NCBI RefSeq assembly: GCF_050389805.1 | Contig: NZ_CP130945.1 | Coordinates: forward strand, 2,170,001 to 2,234,000 | Direction of reading: 5' to 3' | DNA: 64,000 nt | Source of the DNA: Bacillus_BD sp050389805 | GTDB taxonomy: Bacteria > Bacillota > Bacilli > Bacillales > Cytobacillaceae | Shown here: piece after piece, positions 54,581 through 62,686 of the stretch | Position numbering within the stretch: position 1 is the stretch's first letter | Layout: each line of letters begins with the position of its first letter | Position numbers and translations under genes: made by a program | Notes under the pieces: model-generated | Told to the model about the DNA's origin: nothing | What the model saw: the letters and a program-made list of their open reading frames with translations, nothing else | Databases searched by the model: none

Positions 54581-54883
54581 AACACCTTTAAGAAATTTAA
54601 TCTTTGCTGCCGGATTTTTTCGAATATGACCTTCTTCGTGTGACCATCGAAAAAGTGATTTCAAAAAGCGTATACGATGAGCCAGACTTGAAGGTTTTAA
54701 GTTTTCACTAGACTTAGCTAAATATTCCTTTAAATGAGTAGTGGTGATCGATTCAATTTTTACATCGTCAAAATATCGAATGAGTAGTATTGATTGAAGT
54801 CGATAAGCTTTCAAAGTCTGTGGTGAGAAACCCTCGATCCGTTTATCAGATTCATATGTTTCCCAAGCTTTTGATAATAGCAA
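54530..54883 (-). pseudogene. Tyrosine recombinase, N-terminal SAM-like domain only
   Basis: 117 codons from TTG behind GGGAGAG. MLLSKAWETYESDKRIEGFS then PQTLKAYRLQSILLIRYFDD and SLAHRIRFLKSLFRWSHEEG match the core-binding domain of XerC/phage integrases. After KIKFLKGVGALKK the frame enters module sequence and stops. The catalytic Arg-His-Arg-Tyr domain (about 170 residues) is absent. It reads away from the module at 54955, as an integrase reads away from its attachment site. Copies or stubs at 31684, 32690 and 60576. Confidence 0.85.
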
Positions 54884-54954
54884 AATCCATCTCTCCCTAA
54901 AATTATTGTTTTAGAGGAATTATTGACGTATTAATCGAAATTGAAACGGTAAGG

Positions 54955-54990
54955 TTATTCAACTATAGGGCAGTTTAGTTGAAGAAGGAA
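54955..54990 (+). repeat. Array module (M3) at the 5' side of the recombinase fragment
   Basis: TTATTCAACTATAGGGCAGT then TTAGTTGAAGAAGG, 70 bp upstream of the recombinase start. Conserved in the copy at 31997. Confidence 0.75.
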
Positions 54991-55090
54991 AAAGGAAGAA
55001 CGTGGCGAAATTATTTATATATTGTACTTTAAATAGCTGAAAATATGAAAATAAATTCAACTTAAAAAATAAATAAAATGGGGGCTAATC

Positions 55091-55279
55091 TTGAAGAAAA
55101 CAAAAATAATAGTAAAAATTTTTTGTTTAATCATATTGATTATCGGTATAATCAGTATTTACTTCTTTGCTGAAAGTAATGAAAGACCGATATTAGTTTT
55201 AATGTTAGGTGCAATCATTATTTTAATCCAACAAGTGATGTTGCGATTTATTAAAAAAAGATACAAAAATGCTAATTAA
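55091..55279 (+). CDS. Small two-helix membrane protein (cassette gene)
   Basis: 62 residues from TTG behind GGGGGC. Helices IVKIFCLIILIIGIISIYFF and PILVLMLGAIIILIQQVML, basic ends. The stop codon abuts the next module (TAAGCTAACGGAGAG). No family known. Confidence 0.6.
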   Translation: MKKTKIIVKIFCLIILIIGIISIYFFAESNERPILVLMLGAIIILIQQVMLRFIKKRYKNAN

Positions 55280-55376
55280 GCTAACGGAGAGCTTTGCTTC
55301 AATATGGGGAAAGGGCAGGTTACTGTAATAAGCAGTGACGCTTTTGTATTAACCTTGCAGGTTTGTTCAATAAGTC
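55278..55376 (+). repeat. Array module
   Basis: TTAAGCTAACGGAGAGCTTT, GGGAAAGGGCAGGTTACTGT, ACCTTGCAGGTTTGTTCAAT. Confidence 0.6.
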
Positions 55377-55398
55377 AATGACAGTGGGGTGTTTATAA

Positions 55399-55806
55399 TT
55401 GTGGGAGCTTATCAGAAATAATGAAGAAATTTATATTATCATATACTGCTTAATTATTTTGTGGGTTAATATCGACTACTTAAAGGATTTTAAAAATATT
55501 AAAAGAGGACTTAGCGATATTTCGTCTGATGATGAATTAAAAGTAAATCCCAATGCTATGTCCATAATGTTTATTGTTTTGGTATTTAATTTTTTTCGAA
55601 GATGGTTGATTTATTTACTTGCAGTGTTATTTACAGGTAACCTACTTGTTATTGTAATTTCATTTATTTTATTTGTAATAGGTTTATATGATAGCTTATT
55701 TAATTATAGCCTATCAAAGGCAAAAAAATCGAATGTTAGACTGTACCTTGCGGTCATAGATACAATATTTATCTCAATTTTCGTTATTTATCTTTTTATT
55801 TTATAA
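55399..55806 (+). CDS. Membrane protein (cassette gene)
   Basis: 135 residues from TTG; GTGGGGTG as ribosome site. Helices about 10-27, 52-70, 72-95 and 112-133 (VNIDYLKDFKNIKRGLSDIS in the cytoplasmic loop). The CDS ends 6 bases before the next module. No family recognised. Confidence 0.6.
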   Translation: MWELIRNNEEIYIIIYCLIILWVNIDYLKDFKNIKRGLSDISSDDELKVNPNAMSIMFIVLVFNFFRRWLIYLLAVLFTGNLLVIVISFILFVIGLYDSLFNYSLSKAKKSNVRLYLAVIDTIFISIFVIYLFIL

Positions 55807-55812
55807 ACATTT

Positions 55813-55970
55813 GCTTATTCAACAAACGGGTGTGTTCCTACAATAGATGGAGACGCTTTTTTCTTATTCCAACTATTAGATTGTGAAATATTGTACTTAA
55901 ACTAAAGGGTGCCATTATTCAAGAAGGAAGTATGGCTATTACTATTGAAGTAAAGGGCAGAATAGTTTAA
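55813..55970 (+). repeat. Array module, full length
   Basis: TTATTCAACAAACGGGTGTG, arm AGACGCTTTTTTC, GATTGTGAAATATTGTACTT, AACTAAAGGGTGCCATTATT, TATTGAAGTAAAGGGCAGAA. Matches 36365-36436 and 36914-37007. Confidence 0.75.
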
Positions 55971-56036
55971 CAATGTTTGGGAGTTTTTTGGTAAAATGTT
56001 TATAATTAGTTTTTCGTTAAAAAGGGAGTTCTTATA

Positions 56037-56186
56037 TTGGTTAGTTTAGAGAAAATACTTTCATTTTTTAATACTCTTAGAAAGAAAAGACCATTTATAT
56101 TTGCGTGTGTTAACGTATCAGCAGTAGCAATTTTATTTTTATTAGGTTATAAAATTGGTTTGGCATTATATAATTTATTCAGTTAA
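56037..56186 (+). CDS. 49-residue single-helix membrane protein (cassette gene)
   Basis: TTG start behind AAAGGGAG. VSLEKILSFFNTLRKKRPFI then a TM helix VNVSAVAILFLLGYKIGLAL. Its TAA is the first three bases of the next module's TAACGGGTGC, so the module begins at the stop codon. Confidence 0.6.
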   Translation: MVSLEKILSFFNTLRKKRPFIFACVNVSAVAILFLLGYKIGLALYNLFS

Positions 56187-56250
56187 CGGGTGCGATTGTT
56201 CAATTAGAGCAGTGCTTTTTCACTAACGGACAGTTTAATTGAATTACTAA
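56184..56250 (+). repeat. Array module starting at a stop codon
   Basis: TAACGGGTGCGATTGTTCAA, arm AGCAGTGCTTTTT, CACTAACGGACAGTTTAATT. Confidence 0.75.
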
Positions 56251-56274
56251 TAAATGTAGATGGAGGGATATTTA

Positions 56275-56530
56275 TAAATATTGAGCATACAGCTTCTGCC
56301 ACCACTAAAATTGAAGATTGTATGACGAGCTATTTATTGACCATCTTTCTATTCATAATAAAAGAGACAGGCAAGAAGTAGCTAAGGAGTATTACAACCG
56401 CCCTGATAAAGAAGATAATATACTGGAAAGGGCAGATATTCAGGTTAATTGGCTTAAAGAAATTGGTTTTAAGCATTCGGATTGTTATTTCAAGTGGATG
56501 GAACTTGCTGTTTTTTGCGGAGTAAAATAA
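56275..56530 (+). pseudogene. Class I methyltransferase C-terminal fragment, frameshifted
   Basis: First piece NIEHTASATTKIED, then with a 1-base shift DELFIDHLSIHNKRDRQEVA and NRPDKEDNILERADIQVNWL, ending KEIGFKHSDCYFKWMELAVF. The WLKEIGF..CYFKWMELAVFCG ending is the standard C-terminus of SAM-dependent methyltransferases of the ubiquinone-type fold. The SAM-binding half is missing. Confidence 0.65.
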
Positions 56531-56549
56531 ACAAGAATCAATGATTCCT

Positions 56550-56592
56550 AATTGGACTAACGGGCAGTTTAGTGAAAAAAAGGAAAAAGAAG
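56550..56592 (+). repeat. Array module (M3)
   Basis: TTGGACTAACGGGCAGTTTA then GTGAAAAAAAGGAAAAAGAA. Confidence 0.6.
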
Positions 56593-56732
56593 ATATTTGC
56601 TTATAAAGCAAGACCAACAAATTGTTGCGGAACCCTAGAAAACATTTTTAGATATGCAATTAACTTATATTTTATACACATTTAATATTAATTCAAGTTA
56701 AAAATATGGAAATGGTGTTGTTTATATATATT

Positions 56733-56807
56733 TATTGTGAAAAAATGTACTTAAACTATCGGGTAGCTATAGTGGAGGAATGGGGGTGTACGGAAATCCC
56801 TTAACTC
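56733..56807 (+). repeat. Array module (M1+M2)
   Basis: TTGTGAAAAAATGTACTTAA, ACTATCGGGTAGCTATAGTG, GGGTGTACGGAAATCCC hairpin. Confidence 0.7.
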
Positions 56808-56818
56808 AATTATAAGTA

Positions 56819-56850
56819 GAAGCCTAAACCACTATGATTTAGGCTTTTCT
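56819..56850 (+). terminator. Terminator
   Basis: AGAAGCCTAAACC / GATTTAGGCTTTTCT stem. Confidence 0.75.
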
Positions 56851-56869
56851 AAGTAACGTCATGCATGGG

Positions 56870-57050
56870 TGTAATCTCTAGGGTTTCAGACCTGAACCAT
56901 GAAGGAATGAAAGATTTTACTCTTACCCTGGAGTTCTGATGGATACATGAAGTACTCTTTATGACTTACTTAGTGATAAGTAGTTGAACCATCAAAAGTC
57001 AGTAGAGGTCATATTATGAATAGGTTTAGAAGAATTTGTAAGGATCGAAC
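56870..57050 (+). other. Possible group II intron 5' remnant
   Basis: GGTGTAATCTCTAGGGTTTC, GACCTGAACCATGAAGGAAT, TACTTAGTGATAAGTAGTTG and AAAAGTCAGTAGAGGTCATA resemble the ribozyme region upstream of bacterial group II intron reverse transcriptases (the AAGTCAGCAGAGG phrase). No reverse transcriptase follows and no 3' end was found. By-eye similarity only. Confidence 0.35.
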
Positions 57051-57173
57051 AATTAGGAGTAAATAGCCCTTAGTAATCAGTAAGTCATGTTGAATATTTT
57101 TTAATGTTTTGTTTATATCTCAAGAAATGTCAATGATTCTATTTGCTATCAGTATTGTTCTTTATACTCAGAT

Positions 57174-59006
57174 TTATGCTTCCTCTTTAATAAACCGCGC
57201 GCAATTTAAACCAATCATTTGCGATGGAAGAGAGGTATTACCATCTGGCAAAATAGGAGAAATAGAAAGGTCTGCAACTTTCAGATTTTTAGTACCAAAA
57301 ACGTTTAGATACCCATCAACCACTCCGTCCTGAATCCTTCTAGCCATCCTACATTGTCCGCCAAAATGAAAAATATTGCGATACGTTGCTCTAACATATT
57401 TAGCAAGTTCTGCTCTTTTTCTCGCTTCATTTTTTATTTCGAAGACATCTTCGGAAGGATATACTACCTTATAAATACCATTAGGATCTAATTCTCGAGC
57501 TTTCTTCATAATGTTGTAAATATTAATATACTGATCGATCATAAATTCTAGGTCATTCTGATCTTGCAATGGATTGAGGTTAACGGATGGATAAGCTTCA
57601 GGATCACTGTGAGCAGCCAAAATCGTTCCTCTGCTTCTCGGGTTATTGTCAAAAGGACCAATACTCATGATATTCGTTCTTTTATTTCGATCAAATGCCC
57701 AGTTGTTCTTAAAGACAACTGATGGAGGAAGAAAAGAAGGAGTTACACTGCTATAAATTTGAAGGCGTCGACCTCCCGTTTTACCTTCTCCTTTATGGGC
57801 ACCTAATGGAAATGGAAGATCAGGGTCGGCCTGCATCAATTCTAGAAGTCGCCTCGTTTCTACCTCAACGCCCACCCCACCAGTAAATTGGGCTTGGAAG
57901 TTGTGTCCAACGTTAGGGCTCTCTATCAATGTGGATACACCAATTCTGTCTAGATCACTAGATCTTCCAATACCAGAACGTTGAAGGATGACTGAGGAAA
58001 AATTTCCGGCAGAAAGGATAATTCCTTTGTTTGCATAAGCTCTTTCCGTGATTCCATTTTTGACATATTCAACACCTACGGCTACCTGAACGCCTCTATC
58101 TTGCTTAAAGAGAATTTTATTGACCGTTGTTTTTGCGAAAATGGTTAGCTGTCTTCCACCAACCCCAAATTCATCCGACTGGTACTCATTTCCAGGTGTA
58201 ACCACATCATTACCTAAATATCCAGTTGCTGTTGATGAACGAACAAATTTTCCGTTCACCTTTTTGTTCATAGCCTGTGATTTATAAAATGTACAATCTT
58301 TTACGCCTGTATTATAATCTTCAACAATTGGGATATTCAATACTTCCGACGTTGCCCGCGCCAATATTTTCGTTAGTCCATTATTGCGTTCAGGGATAAT
58401 TTGTTGTCTAACGTGAATGGGTCCTTTTCTTCCTCGTTGATTTTCATTTTGTGTTGCACCTGTATACGTTTCGTTCTTTTTGAACAAAGAACGAACATGA
58501 TCATAATTCCATTGAGGTCCAACAAGCTCTCCCCATTGATCATAAAGTTCACGACTTCCTCTAACTGCATACATGGCATTATGTTCAGAGCTTCCGCCAA
58601 TTGCTCGACCACTTGAAATCCTTAACTGACTATTAATATTAGGTTCTATTGTAGACATGACATTAAAGGAGTGTCTGTTATCAGTAGCTAACACACCTGA
58701 GCCTGCGTTGGAGGCACTGCTTAACTCTTCTCTCATGTTAGTTCCTGGCTCAAGTGTGAGCACAGAAGTCTCGAAATCATCTGATAGTTCTTTCGCGACA
58801 ACCCCGCCGGCAGTTCCCGCACCAATGACTATATAATCATAGACATTTTCCTTTTTTTGATTTTCCTCAACGTGACATTCCGATGTTAAATCATTAAGGG
58901 AATCACCCTCAAATTTGGGCTTCCAAACATCTTCTCGATTAAAAAAATTAGGTTTCCTTCTTTCTATAGATAATGCTCTTCTCTTTGACCAGCTTTTTCC
59001 TCCCAT
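57174..59006 (-). CDS. GMC-family oxidoreductase
   Basis: 610 residues, AGAGGAATGATT before ATG. FAD-binding Rossmann motif YIVIGAGTAGGVVAKELSDD (about 60-80), GMC signature region SSGRAIGGSSEHNAMYAVRG, substrate-domain motifs ILSAGNFSSVILQRSGIG and the C-terminal ILPDGNTSLPSQMIGLNCAR. The active-site His appears in NIFHFGGQCRM; the Asn/His pair is in the conserved place. The N-terminus has a basic extension of 50 residues. The family oxidises alcohols or sugars with O2 or quinone. Single gene at the edge of the array. Confidence 0.88.
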   Translation of the reverse strand: MGGKSWSKRRALSIERRKPNFFNREDVWKPKFEGDSLNDLTSECHVEENQKKENVYDYIVIGAGTAGGVVAKELSDDFETSVLTLEPGTNMREELSSASNAGSGVLATDNRHSFNVMSTIEPNINSQLRISSGRAIGGSSEHNAMYAVRGSRELYDQWGELVGPQWNYDHVRSLFKKNETYTGATQNENQRGRKGPIHVRQQIIPERNNGLTKILARATSEVLNIPIVEDYNTGVKDCTFYKSQAMNKKVNGKFVRSSTATGYLGNDVVTPGNEYQSDEFGVGGRQLTIFAKTTVNKILFKQDRGVQVAVGVEYVKNGITERAYANKGIILSAGNFSSVILQRSGIGRSSDLDRIGVSTLIESPNVGHNFQAQFTGGVGVEVETRRLLELMQADPDLPFPLGAHKGEGKTGGRRLQIYSSVTPSFLPPSVVFKNNWAFDRNKRTNIMSIGPFDNNPRSRGTILAAHSDPEAYPSVNLNPLQDQNDLEFMIDQYINIYNIMKKARELDPNGIYKVVYPSEDVFEIKNEARKRAELAKYVRATYRNIFHFGGQCRMARRIQDGVVDGYLNVFGTKNLKVADLSISPILPDGNTSLPSQMIGLNCARFIKEEA

Positions 59007-59105
59007 AAAATCATTCCTCTTTATTATTTTTGAAATATTAAACCTTCAAGGACAGTGTATGATTTTTTATCTATAAGCGTAGGGGCAGAAATCTATATTT
59101 ATTAA

Positions 59106-59435
59106 ATGAATGTAAAAATAGGGCAGAAACAGAAATCTCATCCTTTAAACTATAATTTGATCTGCTCTGTTAGAACAGCCATGTTTACCGTTTGGGTCTA
59201 TATTGAAAAGCACATGGAAATAGGGGGTGTATTGGAGATTATTACAGTACCAGACCAGCGTTATGCATATGCATATGTACGAAAAATACTTGATAATCCT
59301 AAACGTATAATAATAAATGTAGGTAATCTAACATATGAAAACGATCTTGGATGCTTTCAATTGAATAAAAAGGATTGGATAGATGACTTGAAACACCGTA
59401 CTTTATATACAGATAGAGGTATAACACCATCGTGA
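59106..59435 (+). CDS. Hypothetical protein, possibly decayed
   Basis: 109 residues, MNVKIGQKQKSHPLNYNLIC, with YAYVRKILDNPKRIIINVGN. No good ribosome site before the ATG, and a module starts at its stop. It may be a remnant with a chance extension upstream. Confidence 0.35.
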   Translation: MNVKIGQKQKSHPLNYNLICSVRTAMFTVWVYIEKHMEIGGVLEIITVPDQRYAYAYVRKILDNPKRIIINVGNLTYENDLGCFQLNKKDWIDDLKHRTLYTDRGITPS

Positions 59436-59567
59436 AATATTATATTGGGAAGCGTGATTATTAAGCTAACGGGAAGCATTAAATCAGTAACGTATTCCGC
59501 AATCGGGCGCATTTATTGAATAAATAGTGTGCCTTTTCTTTAATCGGACCAGATTGTTGAAGAAGGG
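59430..59567 (+). repeat. Array module, full length
   Basis: TCGTGAAATATTATATTGGG, AAGCTAACGGGAAGCATTAA, TTCCGCAATCGGGCGCATTT, arm AGTGTGCCTTTTC, AATCGGACCAGATTGTTGAA. Confidence 0.7.
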
Positions 59568-59710
59568 AATGTGGTCATTCTTATAATTTTAAATTTGATT
59601 TTAAACACTTAATAATCTTAATAATCTAGGTGAAACAGGGCATAGTTTTGTATTAGAGGAATCTTAGAAAAGTTTCTTAGATTATAAAATATATAAAGGG
59701 AGTGAAAATC

Positions 59711-60501
59711 ATGCAAAAATTTGATTTCACAGATAAAGTGGCTATTGTTACAGGAGGCGGAGGAGGAATTGGTCGTGCAGCTTCTTTGACACTTTGTGAA
59801 AACGGTGCCAAAGTGGTAGTAGTTGACCTCTCTGAGGAAGCTGGCATGGTAACGGTAAACAAAATCAAAGAAAAAAATGGCGAAGCAATATTTGTTAAAG
59901 CCGATCTATGTAACGAAAGAGGAAGACATCAAGAGCTATGTTAAAAAAACGATAGACACATATGAGAAAATTGATATTTTTCTAAACAATGCAGGTTGGG
60001 AAGGAAAGATTGTTTCACTTGTTGACTACCCAACAGAAGTATTTGACAACTTGATTGCGATAAATGTACGTGGTGTATTCTTAGGCATGAAATATGTCTT
60101 ACCGCACATGATGGCTCAAAAAAGCGGTGCAATCGTTAATACATCATCAGGTGCTGGATTATTAGCAACACCAAACATGGTGGCTTACGGTGCAAGCAAA
60201 CATGCTGTTCTTGGTATGACAAAGACTGCAGGTGTTGAAGCAGCACCTTATGGAGTTCGAGTTAACGCAGTATGTCCAGGCGTTGTTAACACTCAAATGA
60301 TGAGGTCAATCGAAAGTGGTTATGGTAAAGGATCAGGAAGCTGCAGAGGCAGCAAGAAAACAAATGGAAGCAACGACTCCAGATGGCCGTTATGCAGAAC
60401 CAGAAGAAATTGCAAATCTTATGATGTACCTAGCTTCTGACTTAGCTTCTCACATAACAGGGCAAGAACTAGTTATTGACGGTGGGTCAATCTTATTATA
60501 A
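59711..60501 (+). pseudogene. Short-chain dehydrogenase/reductase with two frameshifts
   Basis: ATG behind AAAGGGAGTG. Frame 1: KVAIVTGGGGGIGRAASLTL (TGxxxGIG cofactor motif) to about 59925. Frame 2: FLNNAGWEGKIVSLVDYPTE, active site SSGAGLLATPNMVAYGASKH (YxxxK), GVRVNAVCPGVVNTQMMRSI to about 60325. Frame 3: EAAEAARKQMEATTPDGRYA to GQELVIDGGSILL. Joined, a complete 260-residue SDR. Everything else is intact, so the lesions are either recent or sequencing errors. Confidence 0.8.
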
Positions 60502-60532
60502 ATCGACTTTTGTTAAATTGAAAAACAATAGA

Positions 60533-60688
60533 TCTTCAATAATCGGGCGCTTTCCTTTAATAAGATGGCGTTTTTTTCAATACCCCAACACGTTTAAGAG
60601 ATTAGATCTTGTAAGGGTAAAGTAAAGATTGTGATGATTTCACTTAAACTATAGTGGGAGGATTGGAGTTGTGGCGCAATCCCTTAAC
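60533..60688 (+). repeat. Array module with recombinase stub
   Basis: CTTCAATAATCGGGCGCTTT, arm AAGATGGCG, T-run, CAATACCCCAACACGTTTAA (recombinase codons), ATTGTGATGATTTCACTTAA, then GTTGTGGCGCAATCCC hairpin. Same composite as 32657-32787. Confidence 0.7.
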
Positions 60689-61133
60689 TTAATTAAAATA
60701 CCAATTAATTAACCTTCTGCAATTTCCTTTAGTTAGATATTCACGGTTAATTACTTTAGGTAGTCTTCCCCAACTGATCGTGCTAAATCATTAAATTTGT
60801 AGTATCACTATCAAAGTCATTGCACCTTGTCCTTCGCTTACATCTTTTTGAATTTCTTGTTTTCTTTTCGTACATCAGTTCCGAAAAATTCTAGTTTCAT
60901 CATCATAATAGAATCTAAATTTTCTTTACTTTGTTAATCCTGTTGCATACAAGTCCTCCTCAACTTATTGTTTAACAATCTTAATACTTACAAAAACACT
61001 CGGTATGTCCCGAGTATTGGAGCCATCTTTAAATGATGACCTGTGAAGGATAGTAACCGGAATTGTGATTTTTAAAAATAGGTTCAGTGAAATAAACTGT
61101 TTTGACGGTCGCATTAAGATAGTATCCTTGGTG
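60689..61133. other. Intergenic region with coding remnants
   Basis: Reverse strand near 60840-60960 reads QSKENLDSIMMMKLEFFGTD, and with a shift EIQKDVSEGQGAMTLIVILQ, behind GGAGGACTTG: a frameshifted small gene of unknown family. The rest is featureless. Confidence 0.35.
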
Positions 61134-61595
61134 TTATACGTTTTGTTCGCTGCGTATTTTATTGAGTAATGCCCGGCAGCCAGCTGAAACAAGACGATAG
61201 GTTTGATCAAAATCACCTGTGTAAAATGGATCGGGCACATCTTTCTTATATTTAGTCAGGTCGAGTAACCTAATAATCTTTGGATGATTAGGCCTGTCGG
61301 TTATCCTGTAAATATTCATTATGTTGCTTTTGTCCATACCAATAATATAATCGAACTTCCAAAAGTCTTCTTTCTTTAGTCGGCGGCCAACAAGCCCATC
61401 GGAAGGGATATTGTATTTCTTTAGAATATCAAGAGTTCCTGCGTGGGGAGGAAAGCCGATTTGCAATGGACTGGTTGCGGCGGAATCAACTGCGATTTTG
61501 TTTGTCATGTTTTCTTTTTTGACTAAGTAACGAAACAAGGCTTCAGCCATCGGTGAACGGCAAATATTCCCCAGGCACACAAATAAAACGTTCAT
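61134..61595 (-). CDS. Low-molecular-weight protein tyrosine phosphatase
   Basis: 153 residues, AAAAGGAGTAG before ATG. P-loop CLGNICRS (Cys8, Arg14), general acid region VPDPFYTGDFDQTY with Asp, and RRLKKEDFWKFDYIIGMDKS. Length matches B. subtilis YfkJ/YwlE-type enzymes that remove phosphate from Tyr or Arg. Single gene. Confidence 0.92.
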   Translation of the reverse strand: MNVLFVCLGNICRSPMAEALFRYLVKKENMTNKIAVDSAATSPLQIGFPPHAGTLDILKKYNIPSDGLVGRRLKKEDFWKFDYIIGMDKSNIMNIYRITDRPNHPKIIRLLDLTKYKKDVPDPFYTGDFDQTYRLVSAGCRALLNKIRSEQNV

Positions 61596-61698
61596 GAACG
61601 TACTACTCCTTTTTATTTATCTTCTTTTTTCATTTAATCATTTTTTTTAAAATGAATTATGTATTTTCAAAATAGTGAGTGTGTTGTTTTGCACACCA

Positions 61699-61820
61699 TC
61701 ATCCTTTATTGGAGTCTTCAAGTACCAAAGCTGCTCCTACGATGATAAGGAGATAAACATACAATGATTTGAGAAAAATTTAGCTCCGTAGGAACCTGCC
61801 AAGTATAGAGCCACCTTTTC
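61699..61820 (-). pseudogene. TauE/SafE-type permease C-terminal fragment
   Basis: Reverse strand SLYVYLLIIVGAALVLEDSN then a stop, preceded in another frame by LAGSYGAKFF. The last TM helix of sulfite-exporter-like (TauE/SafE) permeases ends this way. Frameshifted and truncated. Low certainty. Confidence 0.35.
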
Positions 61821-62022
61821 TTTTCGTAATGGCAACATATGTACAAAAAAGAAATATGGAACGGCGTTAGTCCTAGTTTCCCTAGATATCCTTGTGAAAT
61901 GTCTTTCAGTGTTTAAAATAACTCTTTTTTGTAATGGAATATAACAAGCGTATGAAAAAGACTCTCCTTGAACAAATAGAATCTATATTAATTGATTAAA
62001 ACAGTAGGAGAGTGAGAGAATA

Positions 62023-62074
62023 GTGTTATTAACAGAAGTATGGAAGAAATATCAACAAGATAAAAAATCCTGGA
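62023..62074 (+). pseudogene. Recombinase-like N-terminal stub cut by a REP palindrome
   Basis: GTG behind AGGAGAG. LLTEVWKKYQQDKKSW resembles LLSKAWETYESDKRIEG at the start of the tyrosine recombinase fragment (54.88 kb). After 17 codons it runs into the REP palindrome and stops. Confidence 0.4.
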
Positions 62075-62137
62075 AGCATCAAGTTAGTCCCCTGGTGAAG
62101 TAAAATATTACCGACGCGGGGGACTGACCCCAATTTT
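62075..62137. repeat. REP palindrome (GGGGTCAGTCCCCCG family), copy 5
   Basis: GCATCAAGTTAGTCCCC ... CGGGGGACTGACCCCAA with GTAAAATATTACCGACG between. Confidence 0.7.
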
Positions 62138-62188
62138 GAGGAATCCATAGCAAAACAAATGATATGAATGGGAAGGAGTTCAAAACTC

Positions 62189-62614
62189 ATGAATTTTCAA
62201 CATGAATTTAATTCGTTAATAACGACTTCTGTATCCGAGGAACCTGAGAAGCTAGTTAAAAAGCTATGTCGTTGTTTAGAAGAACTAGGAATCAAGCTGT
62301 ATGCAGTGGTAGATCATGAAAGGGATATGGAGGCACATCAAGTATACTCATATCCGGCTTTTACGATTGTGTTCGGAAATCCTCGAATAGGATCCAAATT
62401 ATTAAAACAACTTCCATTGGCTGCGATTGATATTCCACTTAGGATTTCCATTATTAAGTCCCAATCAGGTGAAGGCAGCAAAGTCATTTTCCGTGATATG
62501 GAACATCTGTTTGTGGATTATATCAAAGAAGTGAAAGAACTTCGTCATTGGGCACAAGAAGTTAATGGGATATTGACCAGATTAGTAGAAAAGTGCGTGG
62601 AAACCAATCAGTGA
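62189..62614 (+). CDS. DUF302 family protein
   Basis: 141 residues from MNFQHEFNSLITTSV, chosen since GGAAGGAG lies 10 bases upstream. VVDHERDMEAHQ and YSYPAFTIVFGNPRIGSKLL, PLAAIDIPLRISI are the DUF302 core (TT1751-like fold; the VDH and FGNP motifs). A helical C-terminal tail of 45 residues is added. Function unknown. Confidence 0.85.
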   Translation: MNFQHEFNSLITTSVSEEPEKLVKKLCRCLEELGIKLYAVVDHERDMEAHQVYSYPAFTIVFGNPRIGSKLLKQLPLAAIDIPLRISIIKSQSGEGSKVIFRDMEHLFVDYIKEVKELRHWAQEVNGILTRLVEKCVETNQ

Positions 62615-62626
62615 CATCTCATAACG

Positions 62627-62685
62627 GTTCTGACGTTTCAAAAAAGTGAACGCCAGAACCGTCCCCGTGTTTCATTTCAAAACCG
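62627..62685. repeat. REP-like hairpin related to the GGGGACGGTTC family
   Basis: ACGGTTCTGACGTTTCA pairs with TGAACGCCAGAACCGT, followed by CCCCGTGTTTCATTTC. Lies between two convergent genes. Confidence 0.65.
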
Positions 62686-62686
62686 T

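Noticed and set aside
54530..54990. Canonical class integron with intI and attC
   Set aside because: No intI-specific catalytic domain in the window and no RYYYAAC/GTTRRRY core sites recognised; only the organisation is similar.
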